Below, piece after piece: positions 49,428 through 59,206 of a stretch of DNA of 64,000 nucleotides; positions within the stretch are counted from its first letter, which is position 1; each line of letters starts with the position of its first letter. The notes under the pieces are model-generated. The model had not been told where the DNA came from. It saw only the letters and a program-made list of their open reading frames with translations, and did no database searches. The stretch spans positions 62,001-126,000 of the forward strand of contig JAJZDX010000005.1 in assembly GCA_021805865.1 (NCBI GenBank), in the 5' to 3' direction. The translations under genes were made by a program, and so were the position numbers. The DNA is from Pseudomonadota bacterium. Its GTDB lineage: Bacteria; Pseudomonadota; Gammaproteobacteria; Steroidobacterales; Steroidobacteraceae.

Positions 49428-50783
49428 CTAATTTCCGGGCTGCTCGGAGCGGAACGCCTCGCGGGTCAGGTTCTCGCAGCCCGTCGCGGTCACAGCCAGG
49501 TCGTCCTCGATACGGATGCCGCCGAATTTGCGCAGAGACGCCACCCGGGACCAATTGATCAGGCTGGCGCGCTGATCCGCCCGTGCCGCCTCGAGCAATG
49601 GGTCGATGAAGTAGATTCCCGGCTCCATGGTGACCACGAAGCCCTCCGTCAGGACGCGGGTCAGGCGCAAGTGAGGATGTCCCTCCGGTCTGGGGATGTC
49701 GCCGCCCTCGGGCGAGCGCATGAGCCCTCCCGCGTCGTGCACTTCCAGTCCCAGCAGATGACCGATGCCGTGGGGCAGGAACACACGGGTTACTCCCGCA
49801 TCGAGCGCCTCGTCGGCGGAGCAAGTGACGATCTGCGCCTCCTGCAGCACTTCGGCCGTCAGTCTGTGCGCGCGCAAATGCACTTCACGCCAGTCCGCGC
49901 CGGCCCGGATGCCTGTGCACAGAGCCTGCTGCAGGGTATCCATACGGGCAATCAACGCGGAAAAGTCCCCGTCTCCCGCCGAATACGTCCGGGTGATGTC
50001 GCTGGCGTAGCCGCCAAACTCCGCACCGGCGTCGATCAGCAGGGAGTGCCGCGCGGCCGGCGCGCGCTTCTCAAGCACCTGGTAGTGCAGTACCGAGCCG
50101 CCCTCGTTGAGGGCAATGATGGGGTTGTACGGCAGCTCCTGCTCGCGCAAACCGCACGCCGCGAGGAAGGCCAGCTCGATGGCGAATTCCGATTCGCCCG
50201 CGGCAAAAGCCCGTTGGGCGGCCATGTGCCCCCGGGCGCCCAGGCGGCTCGCTTCGCGCAGACAGGTGAGCTCATAGGGGGACTTGACTGCCCGGCCGAA
50301 GTCCAGATGCCGGATGAGGCGGGCGGGATTATGGGCCATCACGCCCCAGGAGCCGAGCTCGGCGAAAGGCTCACCCAGGTAAGCGGTGCCACCCAGGTCC
50401 GGTGGCAGCAGGGCGCGGGCCGACTCCCGGTCGGGGCAGGTGCGGATGTCGAAATACTCGGTCCAGTAGTCTTCGGGCGGCGCTGGGGGCTTGTACCAAT
50501 AGTCCCTGGGCTGGCTGAACACCAGAATCGGCCGTTGGCCCGGCTGGAAATATACGAAACAGTCCGGCTCGGCGAGCGGTGTCCAGACCTTGAAGGGCGC
50601 GTTGACCTCGAAAGGGTAGGTCCGGTCGTCCTCGAACACAGGCAGCAGGGAGCCGGAATGCACCACCAGGGCCCGGTAGCCACAGGCCGTGAGCGCCTCG
50701 GCCGTGCGGTGGCAGACGGTTTCCAGGTAGGGGGCGAAGAGGTTGGAGAGCCCGCTTGCGGGTGAGGTCGTGGCACCAGGCAT
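49428..50783 (-). CDS. pepQ: Xaa-Pro dipeptidase
   Basis: At 451 residues and with a pita-bread metallopeptidase fold, it releases proline from X-Pro dipeptides and can hydrolyse organophosphates in relatives. Metal ligands are present: Asp in DAGAEFGGYASDITRTY, His in HGIGHLLGLEVHD, Glu in TMEPGIYF and in GGIRIEDDLAV. ATG 50783 (MPGATTSPASG) is preferred; an upstream in-frame start at 50843 adds 20 Arg/Cys-rich residues. Confidence 0.92.
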   Translation of the reverse strand: MPGATTSPASGLSNLFAPYLETVCHRTAEALTACGYRALVVHSGSLLPVFEDDRTYPFEVNAPFKVWTPLAEPDCFVYFQPGQRPILVFSQPRDYWYKPPAPPEDYWTEYFDIRTCPDRESARALLPPDLGGTAYLGEPFAELGSWGVMAHNPARLIRHLDFGRAVKSPYELTCLREASRLGARGHMAAQRAFAAGESEFAIELAFLAACGLREQELPYNPIIALNEGGSVLHYQVLEKRAPAARHSLLIDAGAEFGGYASDITRTYSAGDGDFSALIARMDTLQQALCTGIRAGADWREVHLRAHRLTAEVLQEAQIVTCSADEALDAGVTRVFLPHGIGHLLGLEVHDAGGLMRSPEGGDIPRPEGHPHLRLTRVLTEGFVVTMEPGIYFIDPLLEAARADQRASLINWSRVASLRKFGGIRIEDDLAVTATGCENLTREAFRSEQPGN

Positions 50784-50998
50784 GATCGTCCTCCGTCGGC
50801 GACAGCATTGAATTGTAAGCGCAGCCGTCGCTTTCAGCGACATGAGATGTCGTCTAAGAGAGACAGTGGTCCGGTTTCAAATCACACCATTACCCGATAG
50901 AATGCATGTCCGCGCGACCCGTGAAGGAATCGCGGAACGACTACAACTCGTTCAAATAAATGTTTTTCAGTAGCTCTCACTCCACCGGGGTACCATCG

Positions 50999-51343
50999 AT
51001 GAATATGAAAGTTGCTCTCAGCGCGCTTGCCGCCGCCATGCTGTTGACCGCATGCGCCAAGCAGCCGTCTTCCACCAGCACTCCGGCCTCTTCGCCGCCG
51101 TCCAGTTCCAGCAGCAGCAGCGGCATGGGTAACGGAAGCAGCAGCGGCACCAGCAGCGGCACCAGCAGCAGCAGCAGCGGCAGCGGCACCAGCGGCAGCG
51201 GCACCAGCGGCAGCGGCAGCGGCAGCGGCAGCGGCACCAGCGGCAGCGGCACCAGCACCAGCGGCAGCGGCACCAGCACCAGCGGCAGCGGCACCAGCAG
51301 CGGCTCCAGCGGCAGCAACCCGCCGCCGACCAACAAGAAGTAG
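50999..51343 (+). CDS. Ser/Gly/Thr-repeat lipoprotein
   Basis: The 114-residue protein starts at ATG 50999 with a short signal peptide ending in a lipobox (LTAC, lipidated Cys19), so it should be exported and anchored to a membrane. After about residue 35 the mature part is almost entirely Ser, Gly and Thr in runs of SGSGT-type units, ending in a short Pro/Lys tail. The DNA shows AGCGGC/ACC-type microsatellite repetition (about 51120-51310). No known family; surface spacer or linker is a guess. Confidence 0.7.
   Translation: MNMKVALSALAAAMLLTACAKQPSSTSTPASSPPSSSSSSSGMGNGSSSGTSSGTSSSSSGSGTSGSGTSGSGSGSGSGTSGSGTSTSGSGTSTSGSGTSSGSSGSNPPPTNKK
51120..51310 (+). repeat. GC-rich microsatellite inside the lipoprotein gene
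   Basis: Units of AGCGGC, ACCAGC and related hexamers are repeated many times, encoding Ser-Gly and Thr-Ser pairs. The number of units could vary between strains by slipped pairing. Confidence 0.7.
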
Positions 51344-51349
51344 GCGATA

Positions 51350-51381
51350 GATCGCTGGGACGGATGGCCGTCCCAGCGATC
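51350..51381. terminator. Perfect 14-pair inverted repeat between lipoprotein and uvrA
   Basis: GATCGCTGGGACGG and CCGTCCCAGCGATC surround the loop ATGG. It lies between convergent genes, starting seven bases after the lipoprotein stop. No T run, but the stem is the strongest in the window and likely stops both transcripts. Confidence 0.7.
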
Positions 51382-51437
51382 TCAGCATCCATGGCCCGCC
51401 TTGATCCGCTCGCGCGGAGGAGGCGGGCTATGTTTTT

Positions 51438-54323
51438 TCAGAGGCTCGCTGCTACAGAGCGGAGGTACGCTCCGGTGTGCGAGCGTGCATTGGCCGCTAC
51501 CGCCTCGGGCGTGCCGCAGGCCACGACTTCCCCGCCCCCATCGCCCCCTTCCGGCCCCAGATCGATCAGCCAGTCGGCGCTCTGGATGACATCCAGGTTG
51601 TGCTCGATCACCACGATGGTATTGCCCTGGTCGCGAAGACGGTGCAGTACCTCGAGCAGCTGGGCGACATCGTGGAAGTGCAGTCCCGTAGTGGGCTCGT
51701 CCAGGATGTAGAGCGTGCGGCCCTCGGACTGCTTGGCGAGCTCCCGCGAGAGCTTCACTCGCTGCGCCTCGCCGCCCGATAGCGTGGTCGCGCTCTGGCC
51801 GAGGTGCAGGTACGACAGCCCCACCTCGCACAGCGTCTTCAGCCGGCTCTCCACCGCCGGCACGCTCTGGAAGAACTGCCGCGCCTCCTCCACGGTCATT
51901 TCCAGCACGTCGTGGATCGTGCGGCCTCGGTAGCGAATCTCCAGTGTCTCACGGTTGTAGCGTTGACCATGGCAGATATCGCACGGTACGTACACATCCG
52001 GTAAGAAGTGCATTTCCACCCGGATGACGCCATCGCCCTGACATGCCTCGCACCGCCCGCCCTTGACGTTGAAGCTGAAACGTCCCGCGTCATATCCCCG
52101 GGCGCGTGCCTCGGGGACGGCGGCGAACAGCTGACGCACCGTGGAGAAGACATTGGTGTAGGTGGCGGGATTGGAGCGGGGCGTGCGGCCGATCGGACTC
52201 TGGTCGATGTCAATGACCGCCTCGATCTGTTCCAGTCCTTCGATCTGCTCGCAAGGGGCCGCCTCGGCGCGCGAAGCACCATTGACGCTGGCAACCGCAT
52301 GGTTGAACAGCGTATCGATGATCAGCGTCGACTTGCCGGAGCCGGAGACCCCGGTGACGCAGGTCAGCAGGCCCAGCGGGATTTCCGCGGTAACGTGGCG
52401 AAGATTGTTCCCCGAGGCGCCCCGGATACGGATCTGCCGCTGCGGTGAGCGCGCCACCCGCCGCCGTGGCGGGGCGATGCGAAGCCTGCCGCTCAGGTAC
52501 TGTCCGGTCAGTGAGCTTTCACTCGCCTCGATTTGCGCAGGCGTGCCGCAGGCGACGACCTGCCCGCCGTGTGCGCCGGCGCCGGGCCCAAGGTCGACCA
52601 CGTAGTCCGCTTCGCGAATCGCTTCTTCATCGTGCTCTACCACGATCACCGTGTTGCCCAGGTCCCGCAAGCGCTTGAGCGTGGCGAGAAGCTTGCGATT
52701 GTCGCGCGGGTGCAGCCCGATCGAGGGTTCGTCCAGGATATACATCACTCCAGTCAATCCCGAGCCGACTTGGCTGGCGAGACGGATGCGCTGTGCCTCG
52801 CCACCCGAGAGCGTCTCGGCGCTACGGTCAAGCGTCAGATATCTCAGCCCCACATCGGCCAGAAAGCGCAGCCGCTCGGCGACCTCACGCACGATCTGAC
52901 CTGCCACCTCACCGCGCCAGCCCGGAACTGCGAGGGAGCCGAAGAACTGCAGTGCTCGCTCCACGCTGAGTTCCGTCAGCTGCGGCAGCGTTCTTTCCCC
53001 GACGAAAACCGAGCGTGCCGCGCGGCCGAGGCGCGTGCCGAGGCATTCCGGGCAGGTTCTCAGGCTCAGGTATCGCGACAGCTCCGCACGCACGGCCCCC
53101 GACTCGGTTTCGCGGTAGCGCCGCTCGAGGTTCGGCAGAATGCCCTCGAAGGGATGGCGCTTGACGGCCGTGCCCTGGCCGGCGGCGGCTTCATAGTTGA
53201 ATTCGATCGCCTCCTCGCCGCTGCCCTCGAGCAGCACGTGACGCACCCGCTCCGGCAGCTCGGACCAGGGCGTCTCGATGTCGAAGCCATAATGGCGGGC
53301 CAGCGATTGGATGAGCTGGAAAAAGTGCTGATTGCGCCGGTCCCACCCCCGCACTGCGCCACCGGCGAGCGACAGGTCCGGGTGGCCCACCACGCGATTC
53401 GGGTCGAAGAACTGCTGCGTGCCGAGGCCGTCGCAAGCCGGGCACGCCCCGAGCGGATTATTGAAGGAAAACAGCTTTGGCTCGAGCGGGGGTACGCTGT
53501 AGCCGCAGATCGGGCAGGCATGGCGGCTGGAGAAGGTCAGCTCTCCCTCCTTGGACGAGCCCTCGATGGGGGGCTGCTCATGCGCCTCGGCAGGCCTTTC
53601 GGGGGAGCCGGCAAGGAGAATCACCCGGGCGAGCCCGCCAGAGAGTCTCAGCGCCGTCTCGAAGGATTCCGCCAGCCGCTGCTGCGCATCAGATCTGAGC
53701 CGTATCCGGTCAATCACCGCTTCGACGGTGTGCTTGCGTCTGGGATCGAGCTGCGGCAGCGTGTCGAGCTCGTGAATCCGCCCGTCGATACGGGCGCGCA
53801 CAAATCCCTGGCCGATCAGCGTCGACAGCGCTTCGGCGTGCGCACCCTTGCGGTCCGTCACCACAGGTGCCAGCAGCGCGACGGCCGTGCCGGCGGGCAG
53901 TTTCAGGACCTGGTCGACCATCTGGCTGATCGTCTGCGCCTCGAGGTCAAGGCCGTGGTCGGGGCAGCGCGGCACGCCGGCACGGGCGAACAGCAGTCTC
54001 AGATAGTCGGAGATCTCCGTGACCGTGCCGACCGTGGATCGCGGGTTGTGCGAGGTGGCCTTTTGCTCGATGGCGATAGCGGGCGAGAGGCCGTCGATGT
54101 GCTCCACGTCGGGCTTGTCCATGACCGAGAGGAACTGCCGCGCATAGGCCGAAAGCGATTCCACGTAGCGGCGCTGTCCCTCGGCGTACAGGGTGTCGAA
54201 GGCGAGCGAGGACTTGCCTGAGCCGGACAGTCCCGTGATCACGATCAGGCGGTCGCGGGGCAGGTCGAGATCTACACCCTTGAGGTTGTGGGTGCGGGCG
54301 CCGCGGATGCGAATCTCTTGCAT
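51438..54323 (-). CDS. uvrA: Excinuclease ABC subunit A
   Basis: UvrA (961 residues) recognises bulky DNA damage and loads UvrB. Two ABC ATPase halves are visible: Walker [14 protein letters not shown] (N-terminal) and [11 protein letters not shown] (C-terminal), and both signature motifs LSGGEAQR. Zinc modules are present (CPICG...CPACDG and CEACQ...CDICHG). I prefer ATG 54323; a GTG two codons upstream (54329) is possible. Divergent from ssb, the common proteobacterial arrangement; no LexA-type operator of the E. coli form is visible between them. Confidence 0.97.
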   Translation of the reverse strand: MQEIRIRGARTHNLKGVDLDLPRDRLIVITGLSGSGKSSLAFDTLYAEGQRRYVESLSAYARQFLSVMDKPDVEHIDGLSPAIAIEQKATSHNPRSTVGTVTEISDYLRLLFARAGVPRCPDHGLDLEAQTISQMVDQVLKLPAGTAVALLAPVVTDRKGAHAEALSTLIGQGFVRARIDGRIHELDTLPQLDPRRKHTVEAVIDRIRLRSDAQQRLAESFETALRLSGGLARVILLAGSPERPAEAHEQPPIEGSSKEGELTFSSRHACPICGYSVPPLEPKLFSFNNPLGACPACDGLGTQQFFDPNRVVGHPDLSLAGGAVRGWDRRNQHFFQLIQSLARHYGFDIETPWSELPERVRHVLLEGSGEEAIEFNYEAAAGQGTAVKRHPFEGILPNLERRYRETESGAVRAELSRYLSLRTCPECLGTRLGRAARSVFVGERTLPQLTELSVERALQFFGSLAVPGWRGEVAGQIVREVAERLRFLADVGLRYLTLDRSAETLSGGEAQRIRLASQVGSGLTGVMYILDEPSIGLHPRDNRKLLATLKRLRDLGNTVIVVEHDEEAIREADYVVDLGPGAGAHGGQVVACGTPAQIEASESSLTGQYLSGRLRIAPPRRRVARSPQRQIRIRGASGNNLRHVTAEIPLGLLTCVTGVSGSGKSTLIIDTLFNHAVASVNGASRAEAAPCEQIEGLEQIEAVIDIDQSPIGRTPRSNPATYTNVFSTVRQLFAAVPEARARGYDAGRFSFNVKGGRCEACQGDGVIRVEMHFLPDVYVPCDICHGQRYNRETLEIRYRGRTIHDVLEMTVEEARQFFQSVPAVESRLKTLCEVGLSYLHLGQSATTLSGGEAQRVKLSRELAKQSEGRTLYILDEPTTGLHFHDVAQLLEVLHRLRDQGNTIVVIEHNLDVIQSADWLIDLGPEGGDGGGEVVACGTPEAVAANARSHTGAYLRSVAASL

Positions 54324-54451
54324 GACCACCCAGTTTACGCGCTCGCGTGCCTCCAGCGCCCGGGGAAACCCGCCTCTGCGATCGACTCCGACATTTGCGA
54401 ATCTATGCGTTTGCGGAGTCTTTCCCGCTTCGCGCCGGCTTAGGGGCCGTC

Positions 54452-54457
54452 TACAAT
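54452..54457 (+). promoter_or_regulatory. Candidate -10 element for ssb
   Basis: TACAAT (5 of 6 consensus) lies 27 bases before ssb. No good -35 stands at 17-base spacing, so the promoter may be activator-dependent or extended. Confidence 0.45.
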
Positions 54458-54483
54458 GACGACCTTTTACGGAGGGCTAGCTC

Positions 54484-54954
54484 ATGGCGCGTGGCATCAA
54501 TAAGGTCATTCTCATCGGTCACCTGGGCGCCGACCCGGAGACTCGCGCCATGCCCTCGGGCAGCTCGGTCGCGAACCTGCGCATCGCCACCACCGAGTCC
54601 TGGCGAGACAAGCAAAGTGGCGAGCAGCAGGAGCGCACCGAGTGGCATCGCGTGGCCCTCTTCGGCCGTCTGGCCGAGATCGCCGGCGAGTACCTGCGCA
54701 AGGGGTCCCAGGTCTACATTGAAGGGAGCCTGCGTACCCGCAAATGGCAGGACAAGCAGGGCAACGAGCGCTACAGCACCGAAATCGTCGCCAACGACAT
54801 GCAGATGCTCGGCGGGCGGGGCGGCTCCGCAGCCGGTTCCCCTGCTGGTGGCGGCTCGGGCACGGGCTCCCGCGAGCCGGCCCCGGAATACGCCTCCGGC
54901 GGCCCCTCCGGCGAGGGGGCCGGCACCGATTTCGATGACGACATTCCGTTCTAA
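54484..54954 (+). CDS. ssb: Single-stranded DNA-binding protein
   Basis: The 156-residue protein tetramerises on ssDNA in replication and repair. The N-terminal OB-fold ([17 protein letters not shown], then [19 protein letters not shown]) is followed by a Gly/Ser-rich linker and the acidic tip DFDDDIPF, which docks partner proteins. All hallmarks are present. Confidence 0.98.
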   Translation: MARGINKVILIGHLGADPETRAMPSGSSVANLRIATTESWRDKQSGEQQERTEWHRVALFGRLAEIAGEYLRKGSQVYIEGSLRTRKWQDKQGNERYSTEIVANDMQMLGGRGGSAAGSPAGGGSGTGSREPAPEYASGGPSGEGAGTDFDDDIPF

Positions 54955-55460
54955 AACTGACCTAGAATAATTTGTAAATACAGAGGCTCGCAGTCCCAGG
55001 ATTGCGCGTCGCGAGCCGGCTGAGACCGGTTTCGCGCCACGCCCTTCCGGGCGTGGGTCTTCAGGCCCTGCAGCGAAGCGAACTGGCAGGTGATCGGCCC
55101 CGGCGGCTTCCGTCACCGCGCAGCGGGATGTCCGCCGGTCCGAACGACCAGACCCAAGACCGGCATCGGCTCGCGCAGCTGATAAAATCTCAGCCAGGCG
55201 AAAGCCTCTACCGCCGAGCAGGTGGAACGGGAAGCGGGTGGAGCGGATCGGAGAGGCCGCCTGGCCCACCCGAGCGAGGCAAGTCCGACCGCTGAGAAGC
55301 GCGAACCGGATGGAAGGTCCTGAGGAACCGAGGCCATGCGCGTGCTGCCGGGGACAGCTGAGCGCGGGGGCCAAGTCTGGATGCTAACAAGAGCGCCTGA
55401 GACTGCCGCTCGGCGGGCCGGGCACGGGCCGCGTATCGATCGGCTCGCAGCAAGGGCGGC
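54955..55460 (+). ncRNA. Unassigned, strongly structured non-coding stretch after ssb
   Basis: In about 500 bases I see no convincing gene. AT-rich promoter-like boxes (TAGAAT at 54963, TAAATA at 54974) precede many local stems: GGCTCGC with GCGAGCC, CCACGCCC-TTCC-GGGCGTGG (55037-55056), GCCGGTC with GACCGGC, an AGGC-GAAA-GCCT tetraloop hairpin and GGGTGG with CCACCC. I cannot match it to a known RNA class. The alternative is plain GC-rich spacer or the remains of a mobile intron. Confidence 0.35.
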
Positions 55461-56510
55461 TCAAAGGCATCGGAAATCAGGCGCTCTTGCGCTCCGCGTG
55501 CCGATTGCCGGCCGATCGACCGGATCGCCACGGAGGGGCGCCGCCGGCGATCTCGGTGCGTGGCGGGCTCGGGTCTGGGACGGCAGCTCCCCAAAGAGCA
55601 GCTTGTAGTTCTGCGAAAACCGGCTCCAGTGCCACACTCCGTATCGGGCGGCGATATCGCCGATCGACGCCCCGTCTTGCTCACCCGACAGCAAATCGCG
55701 CCGCACGCGGTTGAGTTGGAGATTGCGGATGTACGCGCCCGGGCCCATGCCGAGGATCGACTGGAATATGCATTCGAGAGATCGCCGACTGGCGCCGGTG
55801 TGCCTGCAGACCTCCGCAATCGAGATTCCATCCGTGAGGCGGTGATCGATGTACTCCTGTGCGATGCGAAATTGCCGCAACGCGCGTCGTTTCGCGCCCC
55901 GGGGCACGCTCTGAGCGGTGTCCGCCGCGGTGCGCGACATGACCCGCCACAGCGCATCGGCCACCGAGGACTTGAATGCCATTGCAGCCGCCGACGGTTG
56001 CTCGGGCGACTGCAGTCGCGCGAGAGTCGTGAGCCCGGATTCCAGTACCTCGCGCAGGCTCTGTACGCCGGGGGCGTCGTAGATGACATCGACGCCGTTG
56101 CGCTCGGCTGCCTCCTCGAGCAGCAGCCCTCGAGACACGTCCATGCAATAGACGTTGAGTCCCGCCGGCGTCTTGCCGACGAGCGCCTCCCCTCCCGGAC
56201 ACACCGCCAGATGATCCCGGGCCAGAGTCGATCCGTTTACTGTGCAGGACGGGGAAGTCTCGGTCAGGAGGCAGACCCCCCATCGGTCCGCAGGCGTGGC
56301 CGCCGCCTGCGCGAGCGCCTGGTTGGCCGTCTCGAGCTGGACGATGAAATCGCGGCCAAAATCGAAAGAAGTTACCCGCCCTTCAAATGCGCCAGCACTC
56401 AACTGCTGGTATTCCTGGCCATAGCCTCGATAGTGGGCCGCCTGCGATTCGATATCTGAAAATCGCTCCACGCATACCCAGGGTGGCGGAGTCGCCGGAT
56501 CGCCGAACAC
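55461..56510 (-). CDS. AraC-family transcriptional regulator
   Basis: At 349 residues, the C-terminal AraC helix-turn-helix pair (about residues 215-320; DGISIAEVCRHTGASRRSLE and YGVWHWSRFSQNYKLLFGEL) is clear. The N-terminal part (about 1-190) is a likely ligand-sensing domain without recognisable motifs. It is divergent from the TonB-dependent receptor gene, with 87 bases between starts, and is its probable regulator. Confidence 0.88.
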   Translation of the reverse strand: MFGDPATPPPWVCVERFSDIESQAAHYRGYGQEYQQLSAGAFEGRVTSFDFGRDFIVQLETANQALAQAAATPADRWGVCLLTETSPSCTVNGSTLARDHLAVCPGGEALVGKTPAGLNVYCMDVSRGLLLEEAAERNGVDVIYDAPGVQSLREVLESGLTTLARLQSPEQPSAAAMAFKSSVADALWRVMSRTAADTAQSVPRGAKRRALRQFRIAQEYIDHRLTDGISIAEVCRHTGASRRSLECIFQSILGMGPGAYIRNLQLNRVRRDLLSGEQDGASIGDIAARYGVWHWSRFSQNYKLLFGELPSQTRARHAPRSPAAPLRGDPVDRPAIGTRSARAPDFRCL

Positions 56511-56597
56511 ACGTGATCTCTGCGCAAAGCGGATAACGGACCCAGTCTATCGCGGGGTACCGTGCCGATCAACGGTGAAATCACCGGGGGGTAAAAA

Positions 56598-59099
56598 ATG
56601 CACCGCTTTCGGCCGGCGCTGCCGGTGGTATTCGTCTGTCTGACTACTCTCGCCTTCAATGTCAGCGCGAGAGCGCTGTCGGCGCCGAACACCTCATCGA
56701 CGGGCCTCCAGCAGATCGTCATCACGGCGACCAAGCGCAGGACCACCGTGCAGACGACTCCCATCAGCATCACGGCCCTTACCGGCGCCGAGATGGCGAG
56801 CAGGGGGCTGACGACACTCGATTCCATCGTCGCGACCGTGCCCGGCCTCGCCGTGCGCGACTCCGGCAGTCCGGGGACGGACGAGTTCGAGATCCGGGGT
56901 CTGAACTCCCAGGGCGGCAATACCTCCATGGTCGGACTTTACCTGGGGTCCATACCCCTTTCCGCGCCCGCCACATCGGAATTCGGCAAGGTCGTCATCG
57001 ATCCGAACACCTATGACCTGAACCGGGTCGAGGTGCTGCGCGGCCCGCAGGGTACGCTGTACGGTTCGAGCTCCATGGGCGGGACCATCCGGCTGATTCC
57101 CAACCGGCCACGGTTGAGGACCTTCGAGGCGAGCGGTGAGGAAACGCTCTCCCACACCGGCGATGGCGGTGGCCTCAACCATCGGGAAAATGGGATGGTC
57201 AACATTCCATTGGGCAAGACCGCTGCCGTGCGCATCGTCGGCTCGTTCACGCGCGACAGCGGCTGGATCAGACGTCTCGTCATACAGGACGGTGCCGTCG
57301 CTGTCGATTCAGGCGTCTATCCCAACGTATCGCGTCCGGGAAATTTCTATACCGCGCCGCTGCAGGAGAGCGTCTCCGGAGTCAATACGACCAACGTCGA
57401 TCAGATCCGTGCCGGGCTTCTGTGGAAGCCGATGAAGAACCTCACGATCTATCCGATGTTAATGTACGAGGGAACGCGCGCCGGCGGCCCCAACGAGGTC
57501 GATGTCAATGGCGAGCCCATCCGGCCGCGGCTGCCGTCCGTCCTGGCGCATTATGAGGTCTATAACACCCCGGAGCCGCAGACGGACAGCTTCAGCTTTG
57601 GCAGCCTGCGGGTCGCATACGACCTGCCGTCGATGTCCTTGACATCGGCCACCGGCTTCTGGCACCAGAACTCCATACACCAGGAGGACAGCACGGAGGA
57701 GATCGCCTCCGCGATCGGCATCCCGGTGTATGACGTCGCCGCGGGCGGCATCGGGCCGAACGCATCGCCCTACGGCCAGGGCATCGCCAACCAGGACTAC
57801 ACCCGGCAGATCAGCGAGGAATTCCGTCTGGCCTCCATCAAACCGATCCGCCTGCCGCGGGGACGGCTGCAATGGCTGCTCGGCTACTTCTACCAGGATC
57901 TGTACTCCGAGACGGACCAGGTGGTGTCCGCCCCGCAAGCGACGCCGATCATCGGCGGCACGGCGCTGTTCGCCAACCTGCAGCCTCAAGACATCGTGCA
58001 GAACGCGATTTATGGCAATGCGTCCTGGGAGATCACCCCGCACTGGAAGATCGCCGCGGGATTTAGGCATTACCAGTACAGCCTGAGCCAGACCAACAGT
58101 CAGTGGGGGCTGTTCAGCGTATATCCCACCCCTCCGTATACCCGGAAGTTCAATACCGCGGCGTCGGTCGCGGCGAGCGGCACGATCCCGAGCTTCACCC
58201 TGACGTATACGATCAACGACAACGACATGATTTATGCCAACGTCGCCGAAGGGTTCCGCCTGGGCGGGGCAAGCCAGCCCGTGCCCGTGCTCGCGGCGAC
58301 TGCGGCCAATCAGGCCCTGAACGCGGTGGAGGTGAGCAATGAATGCGCGATCCAGGCCAAGGTGCTTCTGAGCACCAGCTGCAATCCGGATATCCTGCTG
58401 CAGGCCCCCGCGACCTTCAAATCGGACACCGTGTGGAGCTACGAGCTCGGCGAGAAGTCGGCGTTCTTCCACCGGCGAATGACGGTGGACCTCAGCGCCT
58501 ACTACGAGCATTGGCTGCACCCGCAGATCGAGACCGCCATGTCGGGCTTCAATATCACGGTCACGGGCTCCGACGCCGCCATCGCCGGTCTTGACCTGCA
58601 GGTGAATGCCCTCCTCCCATGGGGCTTCCGTTTCCTGTTGAGCGGCGGCTACACCCACGCGCAGTTCCTGTCCGACAGTCCGCTCACCGGCTACCCCGCT
58701 GGATACTCGATTCCCGATACACCGAAGGTGACCGCCTCCGGCGTCCTCAGCTGGCAGCGCGATCTGTCCGACAGTCTGGCGATGTTCGGCTCTATCGAAG
58801 CCGATTACGTCGGCGACAGAAGCGAGGTGCCGCTCGTGGTCACCGCCACGCTGCAGAACATCAATCAGGTATTGATGACGCTGCCGGCCTACTCTCTCGC
58901 GAATGTGCGGATCGGGCTCAAGGGCGTCACCGACAGCGGCGACTCGTGGACGGCGGCCTTGTTCGTGAACAACCTCACGAACAACCTGGTCCTGCTCGAT
59001 CCGCAGCCGCAGATGGCGTTGCAGACGGAAGCGTATACCCGCTTCACCATGACTCAGCCCCTCACCGCGGGTGTCGATGTGTCCTATGAATTCGATTGA
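56598..59099 (+). CDS. TonB-dependent outer-membrane receptor
   Basis: The protein (833 residues) has a signal peptide (about 1-25) and a TonB box near residue 40 (IVITATKR). The plug domain (about 45-165, with VEVLRGPQGTLYGSSSMGG) is followed by a 22-strand barrel ending near ...VSYEFD. It belongs to the large receptor clade common in Sphingomonas-like and steroid- or terpene-degrading bacteria rather than to classic siderophore receptors; the ligand is unknown. ATG 56598 follows a G-rich site. First gene of an apparent receptor-dehydrogenase-lipoprotein operon. Confidence 0.92.
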   Translation: MHRFRPALPVVFVCLTTLAFNVSARALSAPNTSSTGLQQIVITATKRRTTVQTTPISITALTGAEMASRGLTTLDSIVATVPGLAVRDSGSPGTDEFEIRGLNSQGGNTSMVGLYLGSIPLSAPATSEFGKVVIDPNTYDLNRVEVLRGPQGTLYGSSSMGGTIRLIPNRPRLRTFEASGEETLSHTGDGGGLNHRENGMVNIPLGKTAAVRIVGSFTRDSGWIRRLVIQDGAVAVDSGVYPNVSRPGNFYTAPLQESVSGVNTTNVDQIRAGLLWKPMKNLTIYPMLMYEGTRAGGPNEVDVNGEPIRPRLPSVLAHYEVYNTPEPQTDSFSFGSLRVAYDLPSMSLTSATGFWHQNSIHQEDSTEEIASAIGIPVYDVAAGGIGPNASPYGQGIANQDYTRQISEEFRLASIKPIRLPRGRLQWLLGYFYQDLYSETDQVVSAPQATPIIGGTALFANLQPQDIVQNAIYGNASWEITPHWKIAAGFRHYQYSLSQTNSQWGLFSVYPTPPYTRKFNTAASVAASGTIPSFTLTYTINDNDMIYANVAEGFRLGGASQPVPVLAATAANQALNAVEVSNECAIQAKVLLSTSCNPDILLQAPATFKSDTVWSYELGEKSAFFHRRMTVDLSAYYEHWLHPQIETAMSGFNITVTGSDAAIAGLDLQVNALLPWGFRFLLSGGYTHAQFLSDSPLTGYPAGYSIPDTPKVTASGVLSWQRDLSDSLAMFGSIEADYVGDRSEVPLVVTATLQNINQVLMTLPAYSLANVRIGLKGVTDSGDSWTAALFVNNLTNNLVLLDPQPQMALQTEAYTRFTMTQPLTAGVDVSYEFD

Positions 59100-59206
59100 C
59101 GCGCCCGGCGGGAGCGCCCTGAGCGCAAATCGAAGGGCGGGGGATCGAAATCCGGCGCCATCGAGTGCGCCGCCCACGACGCGCGTCCGAGGCGAATGGG
59201 AGCGAC

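Noticed and set aside
50898-50903. TAGAAT box as promoter of the repeat lipoprotein
   Set aside because: No acceptable -35 at 16-18 bases; kept only as a remark.
54324-54483. LexA-type SOS operator between uvrA and ssb
   Set aside because: No CTGT-N8-ACAG or close variant is present in the gap.
55150-55330. Cobalamin-riboswitch or RNase P RNA-like motifs (GGGAA with GGGTG; AAGTCCG)
   Set aside because: Only short matches; the hallmark B12 box and the conserved P RNA regions are missing.
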